Shown: one piece after another, positions 15,613 to 23,258 of the stretch
Layout of the letters: every line of letters begins with the position of its first letter
Position numbering within the stretch: position 1 is the first letter of the stretch
From: Stappia taiwanensis
GTDB lineage: Bacteria > Pseudomonadota > Alphaproteobacteria > Rhizobiales > Stappiaceae
Reading direction: 5' to 3'
DNA length: 64,000 nucleotides
NCBI RefSeq assembly: GCF_014635285.1
Contig: NZ_BMCR01000003.1
Coordinates: 1 to 64,000 of the forward strand
Position numbers and translations under genes: made by a program
Notes under the pieces: generated by a model
What the model was told of the DNA's origin: nothing
Database searches by the model: none
The model's input: only the letters and a program-made list of their open reading frames with translations

Positions 15613-17660
15613 TGAGAGTTTTCAAGCTGAAGGACCAGTCGCTTCTGCCCGCGTTCGGGATCCAGATGGCTTCGGTCGATGCCTTTTCCGGAACGGCCGA
15701 CGTCGGTGCTGGCTATGGGGTGATCGAACCTGAGGGTGTCACCGCCTTTCACCGCCACGATGAATGCGAATTGTTCGCGATCCTGGAAGGCGATGGCGTG
15801 GTGGAGGCCGACGGGGGGGACAGGATTGCCGTCGGTCCGGGCGATCTCGTCGCGATTTCCCCGTTCGACAAGCATGTGTTGCGCAATACCGGATCCGGCA
15901 AACTCGTTTTCGCAACCGCCTATTGGCGCGACGCGAAAACCGCAGTGACGGAAGCGGAGAAGGGGGCTTCGGCGCAGGAGGAGGCGACGGATCCGGCCGC
16001 CGAGGCGCCGTGTTTCGTCTTTTCCACGCCGCCGACGCCCAATGGCGATCTGCATCTGGGCCACCTGTCCGGACCGTATTTCGGGGCGGATGTCTTTGCC
16101 CGGTTCCAGCGATTGCTCGGCAAGACCGCCTTCCACATCACCGGGAGTGACGATTTCCAGAGCTACGTGATCGCCAAGGGGCGGCAGCTGAACAAGACGC
16201 CGCAAGAGGTCGCCGACCATTTCAGCCGCGAGATCACCGAGACCCTCGACCTTCTCGACGTTCAGATCGACCAGTTCACGCTGACCTCCCATGCACCGGA
16301 CTATGAGCGTCAGGTGAAGGCATTTTTCCAGAGCGTGGCCGCATCCGACAGCGTTCAGCGCCGAGCCGACAGCGCGGCCTTCGATCCGACGACGGATGCC
16401 TATCTGTATGAGTGTGACATCAAGGGGCGTTGCCCGACCTGCGGATCTGGATCCGGCGGCAACATCTGCGAGGAATGCGGCGAGCCGAACCTGGCCTATG
16501 ACATGCTGGACCCGGTTTCGACCCAGACAGGGGCAACGCCCGTGGTCCGCCCCTGCGAGCGCTATACGATCACCCTGAATGACTTTGCCGATCATATCCT
16601 CGGCGCAATGCGGGAAAGCAAGGCCAGCGCACGCCTTCAGGCTCTGGCCGAGCGGGTGCTTGCGCGTGAGGCGTTCCACGTTCCGATCACCCACCCGCAG
16701 ACCTGGGGGATTTCGCCGACCGATCCGGACATGGCCGATCAGGTCTTCTGGGTCTGGCCCGAGATGTCTTTCGGCTTTCTCTATGGGATCGAGGCGCTCG
16801 GTCAGCGGACCGGACACGACTGGAAGGCGCTGGAGCCGCAGGACAATTGGAAGTTTGTCCATTTCTTCGGCTACGACAACAGCTTCTACCACACGATCCT
16901 CTACCCCGCGCTCTACAAGGCCGCCTTCCCCGATTGGCACGCGGACATCGAGTATCACGTCAATGAATTCCTGTGCCTTGAGGGCGATAAATTCTCCACC
17001 AGCCGGCAGCGGGCTGTCTGGGGCAAGGAGGTTCTGACCCCCGAGACGGTCGATTGCGTCCGCTTCCACCTTGCGCTGACGCGCGGCGAGGTCGAGCGCA
17101 CGAATTTCTCGGTGAGCGCCTTGCAGGCCACAAACCGGGAGCTGATCGCGGAGTGGCAGGGCTGGCTTCAGGCCCTTGGAGACGAGGTGCTCGAGCGCCA
17201 TGACGGCGTGGCGCCGGACGCGGGCGACTGGAGTGTGGATCACCAGGCGTTCCTGCAGCTGCTGGAGCAGCATCGCCAGCAGATCGAAACCTGCTACGGC
17301 TCGGCCGGCTTTTCGCTGAACAAGGCCGCCGAGACGATCCGCACCCTGGTGCGCGATACCATCAGGTTTGCCAAGGGCAATCGGCATCTGGCGGGCCACG
17401 CCGCCGCTGCGGATCGCCACAGAACGACGCTCGCCCTGCAACTGGCGGCAGCGCGCCTTCTCGCCGATGCCACCGCGCCTTTGACGCCGCGTTTCTCCGA
17501 AGCCTTGAGAAAGGGGCTGGGGCTTGATCCGGCCAGCGTCTGGCCGCGGACCATCGAGCTCTTGCCCGCCGGCAATCGGGTCACCTTGAGCGACCAGCGC
17601 TTCTTTTCCGAGAAGGTGGGCGAGAACGTCGCGCCGATCAAAGTGACGGATGCAGCCTGA
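15612..17660 (+). CDS. Cupin-methionyl-tRNA-synthetase fusion, N-N bond-forming hydrazine synthetase
   Basis: A 682-aa fusion. Residues 1 to about 108 are a cupin with metal ligands His47, His49, Glu53 and His88. After a Glu/Ala-rich linker, residues from about 133 resemble class I methionyl-tRNA synthetase: HLGH at 148-151 (HIGH motif), a zinc knuckle (CPTCGSG...CEECG), and KFSTS (KMSKS motif). A housekeeping MetRS lacks the cupin. This architecture is the hallmark of enzymes such as Spb40 and Tri28, in which the MetRS-like part activates glycine to acylate N6-hydroxylysine and the cupin drives rearrangement to an N-N bond. ATG 15612 overlaps the previous stop. Confidence 0.95.
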   Translation: MRVFKLKDQSLLPAFGIQMASVDAFSGTADVGAGYGVIEPEGVTAFHRHDECELFAILEGDGVVEADGGDRIAVGPGDLVAISPFDKHVLRNTGSGKLVFATAYWRDAKTAVTEAEKGASAQEEATDPAAEAPCFVFSTPPTPNGDLHLGHLSGPYFGADVFARFQRLLGKTAFHITGSDDFQSYVIAKGRQLNKTPQEVADHFSREITETLDLLDVQIDQFTLTSHAPDYERQVKAFFQSVAASDSVQRRADSAAFDPTTDAYLYECDIKGRCPTCGSGSGGNICEECGEPNLAYDMLDPVSTQTGATPVVRPCERYTITLNDFADHILGAMRESKASARLQALAERVLAREAFHVPITHPQTWGISPTDPDMADQVFWVWPEMSFGFLYGIEALGQRTGHDWKALEPQDNWKFVHFFGYDNSFYHTILYPALYKAAFPDWHADIEYHVNEFLCLEGDKFSTSRQRAVWGKEVLTPETVDCVRFHLALTRGEVERTNFSVSALQATNRELIAEWQGWLQALGDEVLERHDGVAPDAGDWSVDHQAFLQLLEQHRQQIETCYGSAGFSLNKAAETIRTLVRDTIRFAKGNRHLAGHAAAADRHRTTLALQLAAARLLADATAPLTPRFSEALRKGLGLDPASVWPRTIELLPAGNRVTLSDQRFFSEKVGENVAPIKVTDAA

Positions 17661-19201
17661 TGACGATCAAGGCCTGGCCACATGAGACCGCGCTTCTCAA
17701 CGCTCTGTTCAAGCGTCGATGGAGCGCGGAGCACAAGCTCAGCGTCTATCGGTTTGGCGCCGAAGCTGAGGCCATCCCCCTGTCGGACCTGCAGGGGATG
17801 GTGGAAGGCGTGGCCGCCTGGCTGACATCCCTCGGCCTCGAGCAGCACGATCGGATCGGCATTTTATCGTCCAACCGGCTCGAATATGTCCTTCTCGATC
17901 TTGCCGCCCTCCGCTTGGGGCTCGTGACCGCGTGTTTCGACCCCGCGTCCTTTGCGCAAGAGACCGATCTGGCGGAAAAATACGGTCTGAAGCGGTTGTT
18001 TCTGGACGCGCGGCTTGCAAGCCCGCAATCGGGCGCAGACCACGTCTTGCCCATCGAGCGGGTGCTGGAGGAAGCGGGCAAGGAGCGGGACGGGGACAGT
18101 GCCGAGCCGGTTGCCTATGCCCCGGAGGATATCAGCACCATCAAGTTCACCTCCGGGAGCACGGGGATCGCCAAGGGGCTTGGCGCCACCGTCGGCAGCA
18201 TTGAGCAATCCCTTCGCTCGACCCAGAAGCTGTTTTCGCACGGGCCGGGCGATACGCTCCTTGTGTTCCTGCCCTTGTCCTTGCTGCAGCAACGCTACTG
18301 GGTCTATTCGGCCATTCTCTATTGGCACGATATCGTGATCACCGACTCCCGGCTCGCGCTGGAGGCGATCCAGCGGGAGCATCCCACCGTGATCATGGGG
18401 GTGCCCGCCTTCTTCGACACCTTGAAGGAATACATCGAGATGTCGGCGGGCGCTGGCTCGCCGCGTGCTTCGGCGATCGATGTGTTGGGCGACCGCCTGC
18501 GCTATCTCTGGACCGGGTCCGCCGCCGCGCGGCCCGACACGCTGGAATTCTTCGAGGTCACCTGCGGGGTGCCGATCTTCGAAGGCTACGGTCTCAACGA
18601 GACCTGCATCACCACCAAGAACCACCCCGGCGCCCACAAGCGCGGCAGTGTCGGCAAGCCGCTGGACGGCGTTCGGGTCGAGATCGACGCGGAGGGCCAG
18701 ATCCGTGTCTTTCGCGATCACCCGGTGAACACCCGCTATCTGTTCGCGCCGGAGGGCGCCTCGGAGAAGGTGTTCATGGCCGATGGATCGGTGGCGACCG
18801 GCGATCTCGGCTACATCGATGACGAGGGCTTTCTCTATGTGATGGGCCGCGCCGATGACGTGGTCGTGCTTGCCAACGGCAAGACGGTCTCGGTGCGCCC
18901 GCTTGAAGAGGCCATCCTCAGGCTGCCTGAGGTGAAACAGGCGATGGTGTTCGGCACCGGGCGCCCCGTTCTGGCCTGCCTGGTCTGTCCCGTGCCGGGG
19001 ACCGATCCGGACGTGGTCAAGCGCGCCGTCCAGCAAGCCACGCGCGGCTTCGGATCCGAAGCCGTCGAACTGGTGATCCCCGTCGCCGATGGCTTTTCGG
19101 AGAGCGCGGGCCTTCTGACCTCGCAGGGAAAACTGCGCCGCCGGGCCATCACCGAACATTATGATCAGGAAATTCAACAGGCGTATGGAGACCAGTCATG
19201 A
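17660..19201 (+). CDS. Acyl-AMP ligase (ANL superfamily), likely loads the hydrazine acid onto a carrier
   Basis: A 513-aa adenylating enzyme with the usual core motifs: FTSGSTGIAKG (P-loop, A3), EGYGLNE (A5), ATGDLG (A7), GRADDVVVLANGK (A8), and a C-terminal TSQGKLRRR with the catalytic Lys (A10). ATG 17660 overlaps the cupin-MetRS stop (TGATG), and the end overlaps the carrier gene by 4 bp. In triacsin and azaserine pathways a comparable enzyme activates hydrazino- or hydrazonoacetic acid for a free-standing carrier protein, the role assigned here. It lacks condensation or carrier domains, so it is not an NRPS module. Confidence 0.88.
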   Translation: MTIKAWPHETALLNALFKRRWSAEHKLSVYRFGAEAEAIPLSDLQGMVEGVAAWLTSLGLEQHDRIGILSSNRLEYVLLDLAALRLGLVTACFDPASFAQETDLAEKYGLKRLFLDARLASPQSGADHVLPIERVLEEAGKERDGDSAEPVAYAPEDISTIKFTSGSTGIAKGLGATVGSIEQSLRSTQKLFSHGPGDTLLVFLPLSLLQQRYWVYSAILYWHDIVITDSRLALEAIQREHPTVIMGVPAFFDTLKEYIEMSAGAGSPRASAIDVLGDRLRYLWTGSAAARPDTLEFFEVTCGVPIFEGYGLNETCITTKNHPGAHKRGSVGKPLDGVRVEIDAEGQIRVFRDHPVNTRYLFAPEGASEKVFMADGSVATGDLGYIDDEGFLYVMGRADDVVVLANGKTVSVRPLEEAILRLPEVKQAMVFGTGRPVLACLVCPVPGTDPDVVKRAVQQATRGFGSEAVELVIPVADGFSESAGLLTSQGKLRRRAITEHYDQEIQQAYGDQS

Positions 19202-19464
19202 GCGAGCTTGAAACCACCATACGGCATCACATCGCGGCGACGGCGAAGCCCGCTCAGATCGCGCCGGACAGCATCGACCTTGACGTCGATCTCAAGCAGG
19301 AGTTCGGCATTTCGTCCATGAAGATGATCTTGCTGATGACGACCCTTTGCAAGGAGCTCGGGGTCACCTTGTCGAGCTTCGATGAAAGAGATCTGGCAGG
19401 CATCAACAGCGCGGGCGATCTGATCCGCGCCTTCGAAAAGGCCCGGGAGGGGGTGGCATCATGA
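19198..19464 (+). CDS. Carrier protein for the hydrazinoacetyl unit (FGISSM motif)
   Basis: An 88-aa carrier protein whose attachment motif reads EFGISSMKMILLM, with the second Ser the likely phosphopantetheine site. The departure from D-S-L marks it as a specialised carrier, unlike the ACPs at 2395 and 6343. It overlaps the AMP-ligase upstream and the GNAT downstream by 4 bp each, so all three are made together. It probably holds the hydrazino acid while the GNAT and dehydrogenase act on it. Confidence 0.85.
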   Translation: MSELETTIRHHIAATAKPAQIAPDSIDLDVDLKQEFGISSMKMILLMTTLCKELGVTLSSFDERDLAGINSAGDLIRAFEKAREGVAS

Positions 19465-20081
19465 CCTGGAAAACCGTGTTCAGTCAAACGCTTGAAAACG
19501 AGCGTGTTCTCATGCGGCCCTTGCAGGCTTCGGATCGCGCCGAGCTTGCCAAGATCGTGTTCGATCCGGATATCTGGCGCTATTTCGTCGCCCGGATCGA
19601 CAGCGAGGAAGACCTCGACCGGTTCGTGGAAACCGGGCTGGCCGACATCGCGGCGGGCCGGCGCGCGGTCTTCATGATCTTCGACAAGAAAACCGGAAAG
19701 CTGGCCGGCAGCATGTGTTTCGGCAATCTCGCCGAGGCGGATCTGCGGCTTGAAATCGGCTGGTCCTGGCTGTCCAGGGACTATCGCGGCGCGGGCCTCA
19801 ACCGCTACGCCAAGCTCGCCCTCCTGACCCATGCCTTCGAGGCGCTGGGCTGCGCCCGTGTCGAGTTCAAGACCGACGTGTTGAACGAGCAGGCCCGCAA
19901 GGGGCTGCGCAACATCGGCGCCACCGAGGAAGGCGTGTTGCGCAGTTTCAATTTCATGCCGGGAGGTCGGCGCCGGGATGCGATCTTCTATTCGATTCTC
20001 GCGGATGAATGGCCCCGGGTGAAGGCGTTGCTGCTCGGGCAGGACCGTGTCGAGGGTGCCCGCGATGTCCAGCCTGCCTGA
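19461..20081 (+). CDS. GNAT-family N-acyltransferase
   Basis: A 206-aa RimJ/RimL-type GNAT: the N-terminal strand LENERVLMRPLQASDRAEL, then SWLSRDYRGAGLNRYAK as the acyl-CoA loop (R-G-A-G variant of Q/RxxGxG/A), then CARVEFKTDVLNEQARKGL, typical of this subfamily. It is embedded between a carrier protein and a C45-type hydrolase. In triacsin biosynthesis a GNAT succinylates the hydrazine nitrogen of a carrier-bound hydrazinoacetyl group, and the same protection step is proposed here. The acyl donor cannot be read from sequence. Confidence 0.85.
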   Translation: MTWKTVFSQTLENERVLMRPLQASDRAELAKIVFDPDIWRYFVARIDSEEDLDRFVETGLADIAAGRRAVFMIFDKKTGKLAGSMCFGNLAEADLRLEIGWSWLSRDYRGAGLNRYAKLALLTHAFEALGCARVEFKTDVLNEQARKGLRNIGATEEGVLRSFNFMPGGRRRDAIFYSILADEWPRVKALLLGQDRVEGARDVQPA

Positions 20082-21141
20082 CGTCATTGCGCTTGATGGC
20101 TGCCCTCTGACCCGGGGGCAGCAGCACGGCCGGCAGGCGGCCGGCCGCATCGCTGCGTTCCTTGACGATGGTTTGGCCCGTCTCGACACCTTCCTTGGGC
20201 CGGACATTCGGTTGTCGGATCTTGGCCAGGACATCGCCGCCTATGGCGCGGCGATCGAACGGGAGACGCCGGAGCTCTACCGGGAAATCGCCGGGTTGAG
20301 CGAAGGCGCCGGGATCTCGATGGACGAGGCCGTGCTCTTGCAGGTCCGCAGGGAACTGGCCGGGTTCAGCCGGTTCAACACCTCCGGCGACTGCACGACC
20401 TTCGCCCGCACGGGCGAGGGGGCGGTGATCGGCCAGACGGTGGACCTTGCCGGCGATCTCGACGATCAGGTCACCCTCCTGAAGGTTCGAGACGCGGCAA
20501 GCGGGCACCGAGCGCTGGTGATGAGTTTCACCGGGCTGCTCGGCTATCTCGGTGTCAACGATCGCGGTCTGGCCGTTGGCCTCAATCTGGTGCTTGCCGG
20601 CGACTGGCGGCCCGGGTTGCCGCCCTATCTGGCGATCCGCCACCTGCTCGATACCTGCGGCTCGGTGGAAGAGGCCATCGCCTGCCTTCAGGAGCTCGAT
20701 CTTGCCAGCTCGCGCTGCTTCATGCTGTGCGACGGCAAGGCCGCCGCCTTTGTCGAGGCGATGGAGGGGAAGCTGGCGGTGCATCGCGGCGCGGAACTGA
20801 CCCACACCAATCATTTCCTCGATCCCGCTTTCGCGCCGCATGACGAACTGAACATCTTTGCGCAAAACGGCTCGCGCAAGCGGTTTGAAGCCTGCCGGGA
20901 CTGGCTGGCCTCTCATGACGCCAATCGGGAGCCGGGAAGTTATTTCGACCTGTTCAGCACGGAACCGGTCCGGGTGAAGGACAGCGGCAACAGGGCCGTT
21001 GAAAAAACGGTGGCCTCCGTTGTCCTCGATCCGGTGAACAGGAGCCTTCACGTCCGGGCGGGCGATCCATTCGGCGCACCGACCGCGTCCTTCGACATGG
21101 TCGGCTGGGGAGAGAACAGACATGAATGTGCAAACGCCTGA
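20065..21141 (+). CDS. C45-family Ntn-hydrolase / acyl transferase (isopenicillin N acyltransferase-like)
   Basis: A 358-aa protein from ATG 20065 (GAGG 9 nt upstream), overlapping the GNAT by 17 bp. NTSGDCTTFAR places Cys110 as the autocatalytic, N-terminal nucleophile, at nearly the same position as Cys103 of isopenicillin N acyltransferase. GAVIGQTVDL after it and GLLGYLGVNDRGLAVGLNLV are typical of the AAT domain. Members cleave or transfer amides. Placed after a GNAT, it could remove the protecting acyl group or move it to another acceptor, a protect/deprotect pair. It could also form the final amide. Confidence 0.82.
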   Translation: MSSLPDVIALDGCPLTRGQQHGRQAAGRIAAFLDDGLARLDTFLGPDIRLSDLGQDIAAYGAAIERETPELYREIAGLSEGAGISMDEAVLLQVRRELAGFSRFNTSGDCTTFARTGEGAVIGQTVDLAGDLDDQVTLLKVRDAASGHRALVMSFTGLLGYLGVNDRGLAVGLNLVLAGDWRPGLPPYLAIRHLLDTCGSVEEAIACLQELDLASSRCFMLCDGKAAAFVEAMEGKLAVHRGAELTHTNHFLDPAFAPHDELNIFAQNGSRKRFEACRDWLASHDANREPGSYFDLFSTEPVRVKDSGNRAVEKTVASVVLDPVNRSLHVRAGDPFGAPTASFDMVGWGENRHECANA

Positions 21142-22324
21142 TCGCAAGGCCGGCCACGCGCAAGATGGTGACTGGCTCGCGGCGGATCGCGCCGACCTGC
21201 CGTTTTTCGGCGACGAGCACCAGGCGCTGACGCGGCGCCTGTCCGACTGGGCAAGAGACGCGGAGCGTGAGATCGCCGAGGCGCTGGATCTGCCGCCGTC
21301 CGAGGCGGTCCGCCGGCTCACCCGCCTTCTGGGACAGGGCGGATGGTTTTCGCTGGCGCTCAAAGCCCCGGCGGACACCCGCAGCCTCTGCCTCATTCGC
21401 GAGGCCTTTGCCTATCGCCACGATCTTCTCGACTATGCGTTTTCCATTCAGATCCTCGCAGCCCTGCCGTTGGCTCTGTGGGGCAGCGACAGGCACCGCG
21501 CCGAGATCCTGCCCCGGTTGTGTTCCGGCGAGGAGATCGGGGCCTTCGCGCTCACCGAGCGTGACAGCGGCTCGGATATCTCCGCCATCGGTCTGCAGGC
21601 CGTGGAAACCGAGGGCGGTTACCGCCTGACCGGTCAGAAGAGCTGGATCGCCAACGCGGATATTGCCGATCAGGTCGTCGTCCTGACGCGGACGGGTGCG
21701 GGGACGGGGCCGCTTGGCCTGACGCTTTTCGTCGCCGACACCAGGTCCGAGGGCTGCCGGGTTGAGCCGGTTGAGCTGATTGCGCCCCGGCCCTTTGGCG
21801 ACATTGCATTTGATGATTTCTTCGTTCCCGCCGACCGGCTTGTCGGCGATAAGGGAATGGGGCTTGCGGTTGCCATCGACACGCTGGAGCGCTGCCGGAT
21901 CACCGTCGGTGCGGCCGCGAACGGCTTTGCCCGCCGGGCGGTGGTCGAAGCCGGCGGCCACGTGCTGGAGCGCCGCGCAACCGGGCGCCGTCTTGCGGAT
22001 ATTCCTGCCGTGCGCGGCATCCTGACGAGAATGACCGCCGCGATGCACCTGTCGCAACTGACCGTGACCGAAGCGGCCTGGGAGATGGACAGGGGCGGCG
22101 CGCGCAAGAGCCCGCTGTCCTCACTCGCCAAGCTGCATGCCACCGAGGCGGCCCAGGGTATCGTCGACCAATGTGTGCAATTGCACGGTGCCGCCGGGCT
22201 GGTGGCCGGATCCCTACCGGAAAACCTCTATCGTCAGATCCGCTCCCTGCGGCTTTATGAGGGGGCGTCGGAAGTGCAGGAAGACATCCTGAGCGAGGCG
22301 GTCATGGCCGGAAGCCTTCGCTAG
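21122..22324 (+). CDS. Acyl-CoA-dehydrogenase-like flavoenzyme
   Basis: A 400-aa protein with GGGGAG upstream of ATG 21122 and a 20-bp overlap with the C45 gene. Typical ACAD features: FALTERDSGSD (FAD/substrate strand), GQKSWIANADIAD, and LRLYEGASEVQ, in which the Glu before Gly is the usual catalytic base. Relatives in N-N pathways oxidise carrier-bound hydrazines to hydrazones, and here the likely substrate is the (acylated) hydrazinoacetyl carrier. An alternative is alpha,beta-desaturation of the acyl chain. Nothing in the sequence separates the two. Confidence 0.87.
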   Translation: MNVQTPDRKAGHAQDGDWLAADRADLPFFGDEHQALTRRLSDWARDAEREIAEALDLPPSEAVRRLTRLLGQGGWFSLALKAPADTRSLCLIREAFAYRHDLLDYAFSIQILAALPLALWGSDRHRAEILPRLCSGEEIGAFALTERDSGSDISAIGLQAVETEGGYRLTGQKSWIANADIADQVVVLTRTGAGTGPLGLTLFVADTRSEGCRVEPVELIAPRPFGDIAFDDFFVPADRLVGDKGMGLAVAIDTLERCRITVGAAANGFARRAVVEAGGHVLERRATGRRLADIPAVRGILTRMTAAMHLSQLTVTEAAWEMDRGGARKSPLSSLAKLHATEAAQGIVDQCVQLHGAAGLVAGSLPENLYRQIRSLRLYEGASEVQEDILSEAVMAGSLR

Positions 22325-22337
22325 AAGGCGCTGCCTG

Positions 22338-23168
22338 ATGCAGGATCGCGTCAGCAAGCAGCCCGGCACTGGTGGCCGCGTGAGTGGCGGATGGTCGCTG
22401 TCGGGCGGATTTTCGCCGCTCCGGGGGCGGCGCCCATTCGTGCGGGTGGCACTGCTCGATCTGGGCGATCTGGCACCTTTGCTGACTGCACGCATGATGG
22501 CCGATCTCGATCCGCAGGAGCGGCGGCGGGCCGGGATGCTGCGGTCTGCCGCCTTGCGCGCCGAGTATGTGCTTGCCCACGGGCTCCTGCGGCATCTGTT
22601 GAGCTGGACCTTTCAGGTGCCCGCCCGGTCCTGGGCGATTTCCGCCGACGCCGCCGGCCGGCCGCATATCGTCTCGCCCCACCCGCATCGGGATGTCGCG
22701 GTGTCCCTGTCCCATACGCGCGGGTTCGTGGCAGCCGCAATCGCCCGTGGCTTCAGGGTCGGTATCGATGCGGAACGGCGGGACCCGTCGCGGTCCCAGC
22801 TCGATATCGCCGACCGCTTCTTCGCGTCGCATGAGGCGGCGCGCTTGCGGTCCTTGCCGCAGCACCGGACGAACTCGGAATTCACCGCCCTGTGGACCTT
22901 GAAGGAAGCCTTTGTGAAGGCCATCGGCAAGGGCTTCGCGCAACCGCTGAAGAGCTTCTCCTTCGACGGCGCGACGCCTGCGAGGGTCGCGTTTCACGAT
23001 GCGGAACTGGGGGCGGCGGAGCGCTGGCGCTTCGTCTCCGGTGCGTTCGGCAGCGTGCATGTCTCGCTTGCCTGCGAGCCGACGACGATGGAGCGACCCC
23101 GCCTGCCCATGGAGGCGGTTGCTTTGGCATCCGGACGGCTTCCGCCCATCGGCAGACGCATAGTGTAG
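22338..23168 (+). CDS. 4'-phosphopantetheinyl transferase, Sfp type
   Basis: A 276-aa protein with VSLSHTRG, the Mg-binding VGIDAERRD (Gly-Ile-Asp-x-Glu), and WTLKEAFVKAIGKG, the complete Sfp-type signature. It converts apo-carrier proteins to the holo form with CoA. It closes the operon, and the three carrier proteins of the cluster are its obvious substrates. AGAAGG lies about 9 nt before ATG 22338. A cluster-encoded PPTase suggests self-contained production. The following hairpin separates it from the next, oppositely oriented operon. Confidence 0.93.
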   Translation: MQDRVSKQPGTGGRVSGGWSLSGGFSPLRGRRPFVRVALLDLGDLAPLLTARMMADLDPQERRRAGMLRSAALRAEYVLAHGLLRHLLSWTFQVPARSWAISADAAGRPHIVSPHPHRDVAVSLSHTRGFVAAAIARGFRVGIDAERRDPSRSQLDIADRFFASHEAARLRSLPQHRTNSEFTALWTLKEAFVKAIGKGFAQPLKSFSFDGATPARVAFHDAELGAAERWRFVSGAFGSVHVSLACEPTTMERPRLPMEAVALASGRLPPIGRRIV

Positions 23169-23217
23169 CTGGGGCAATGATGGGTTTCGCGGGCCGAGAA
23201 GGTTGCCGTCGCGAAAG

Positions 23218-23240
23218 CGCCGGACCCGATGGGTCCGGCG
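23218..23240. terminator. Bidirectional hairpin closing the biosynthetic cluster
   Basis: CGCCGGACCC (23218-23227) and GGGTCCGGCG (23231-23240) are perfect arms around GAT. It lies between the convergent ends of the PPTase gene (23168) and the ATPase gene (23259). No long T-run follows. It is a natural right boundary for the biosynthetic cluster. Confidence 0.6.
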
Positions 23241-23258
23241 TCTGGTGTCGATGGCGCG

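Noticed and set aside
15537-17441. 634-aa minus-strand open frame opposite the cupin-MetRS gene
   Set aside because: The plus-strand frame holds both HIGH-like and KMSKS-like motifs and the cupin ligands; this one has no recognisable domain.
15612-17660. A housekeeping methionyl-tRNA synthetase
   Set aside because: The fused cupin, the position between N-hydroxylase/DAO and AMP-ligase genes, and the coupling to them point to the hydrazine-synthetase subgroup.
430-23168. Nitrite-supplied N-N chemistry as in triacsin or cremeomycin
   Set aside because: I looked for CreD/CreE-like nitrosuccinate lyase and monooxygenase genes and a nitrite-using ligase. None is in the window, so only the hydrazine part of that logic is supported.
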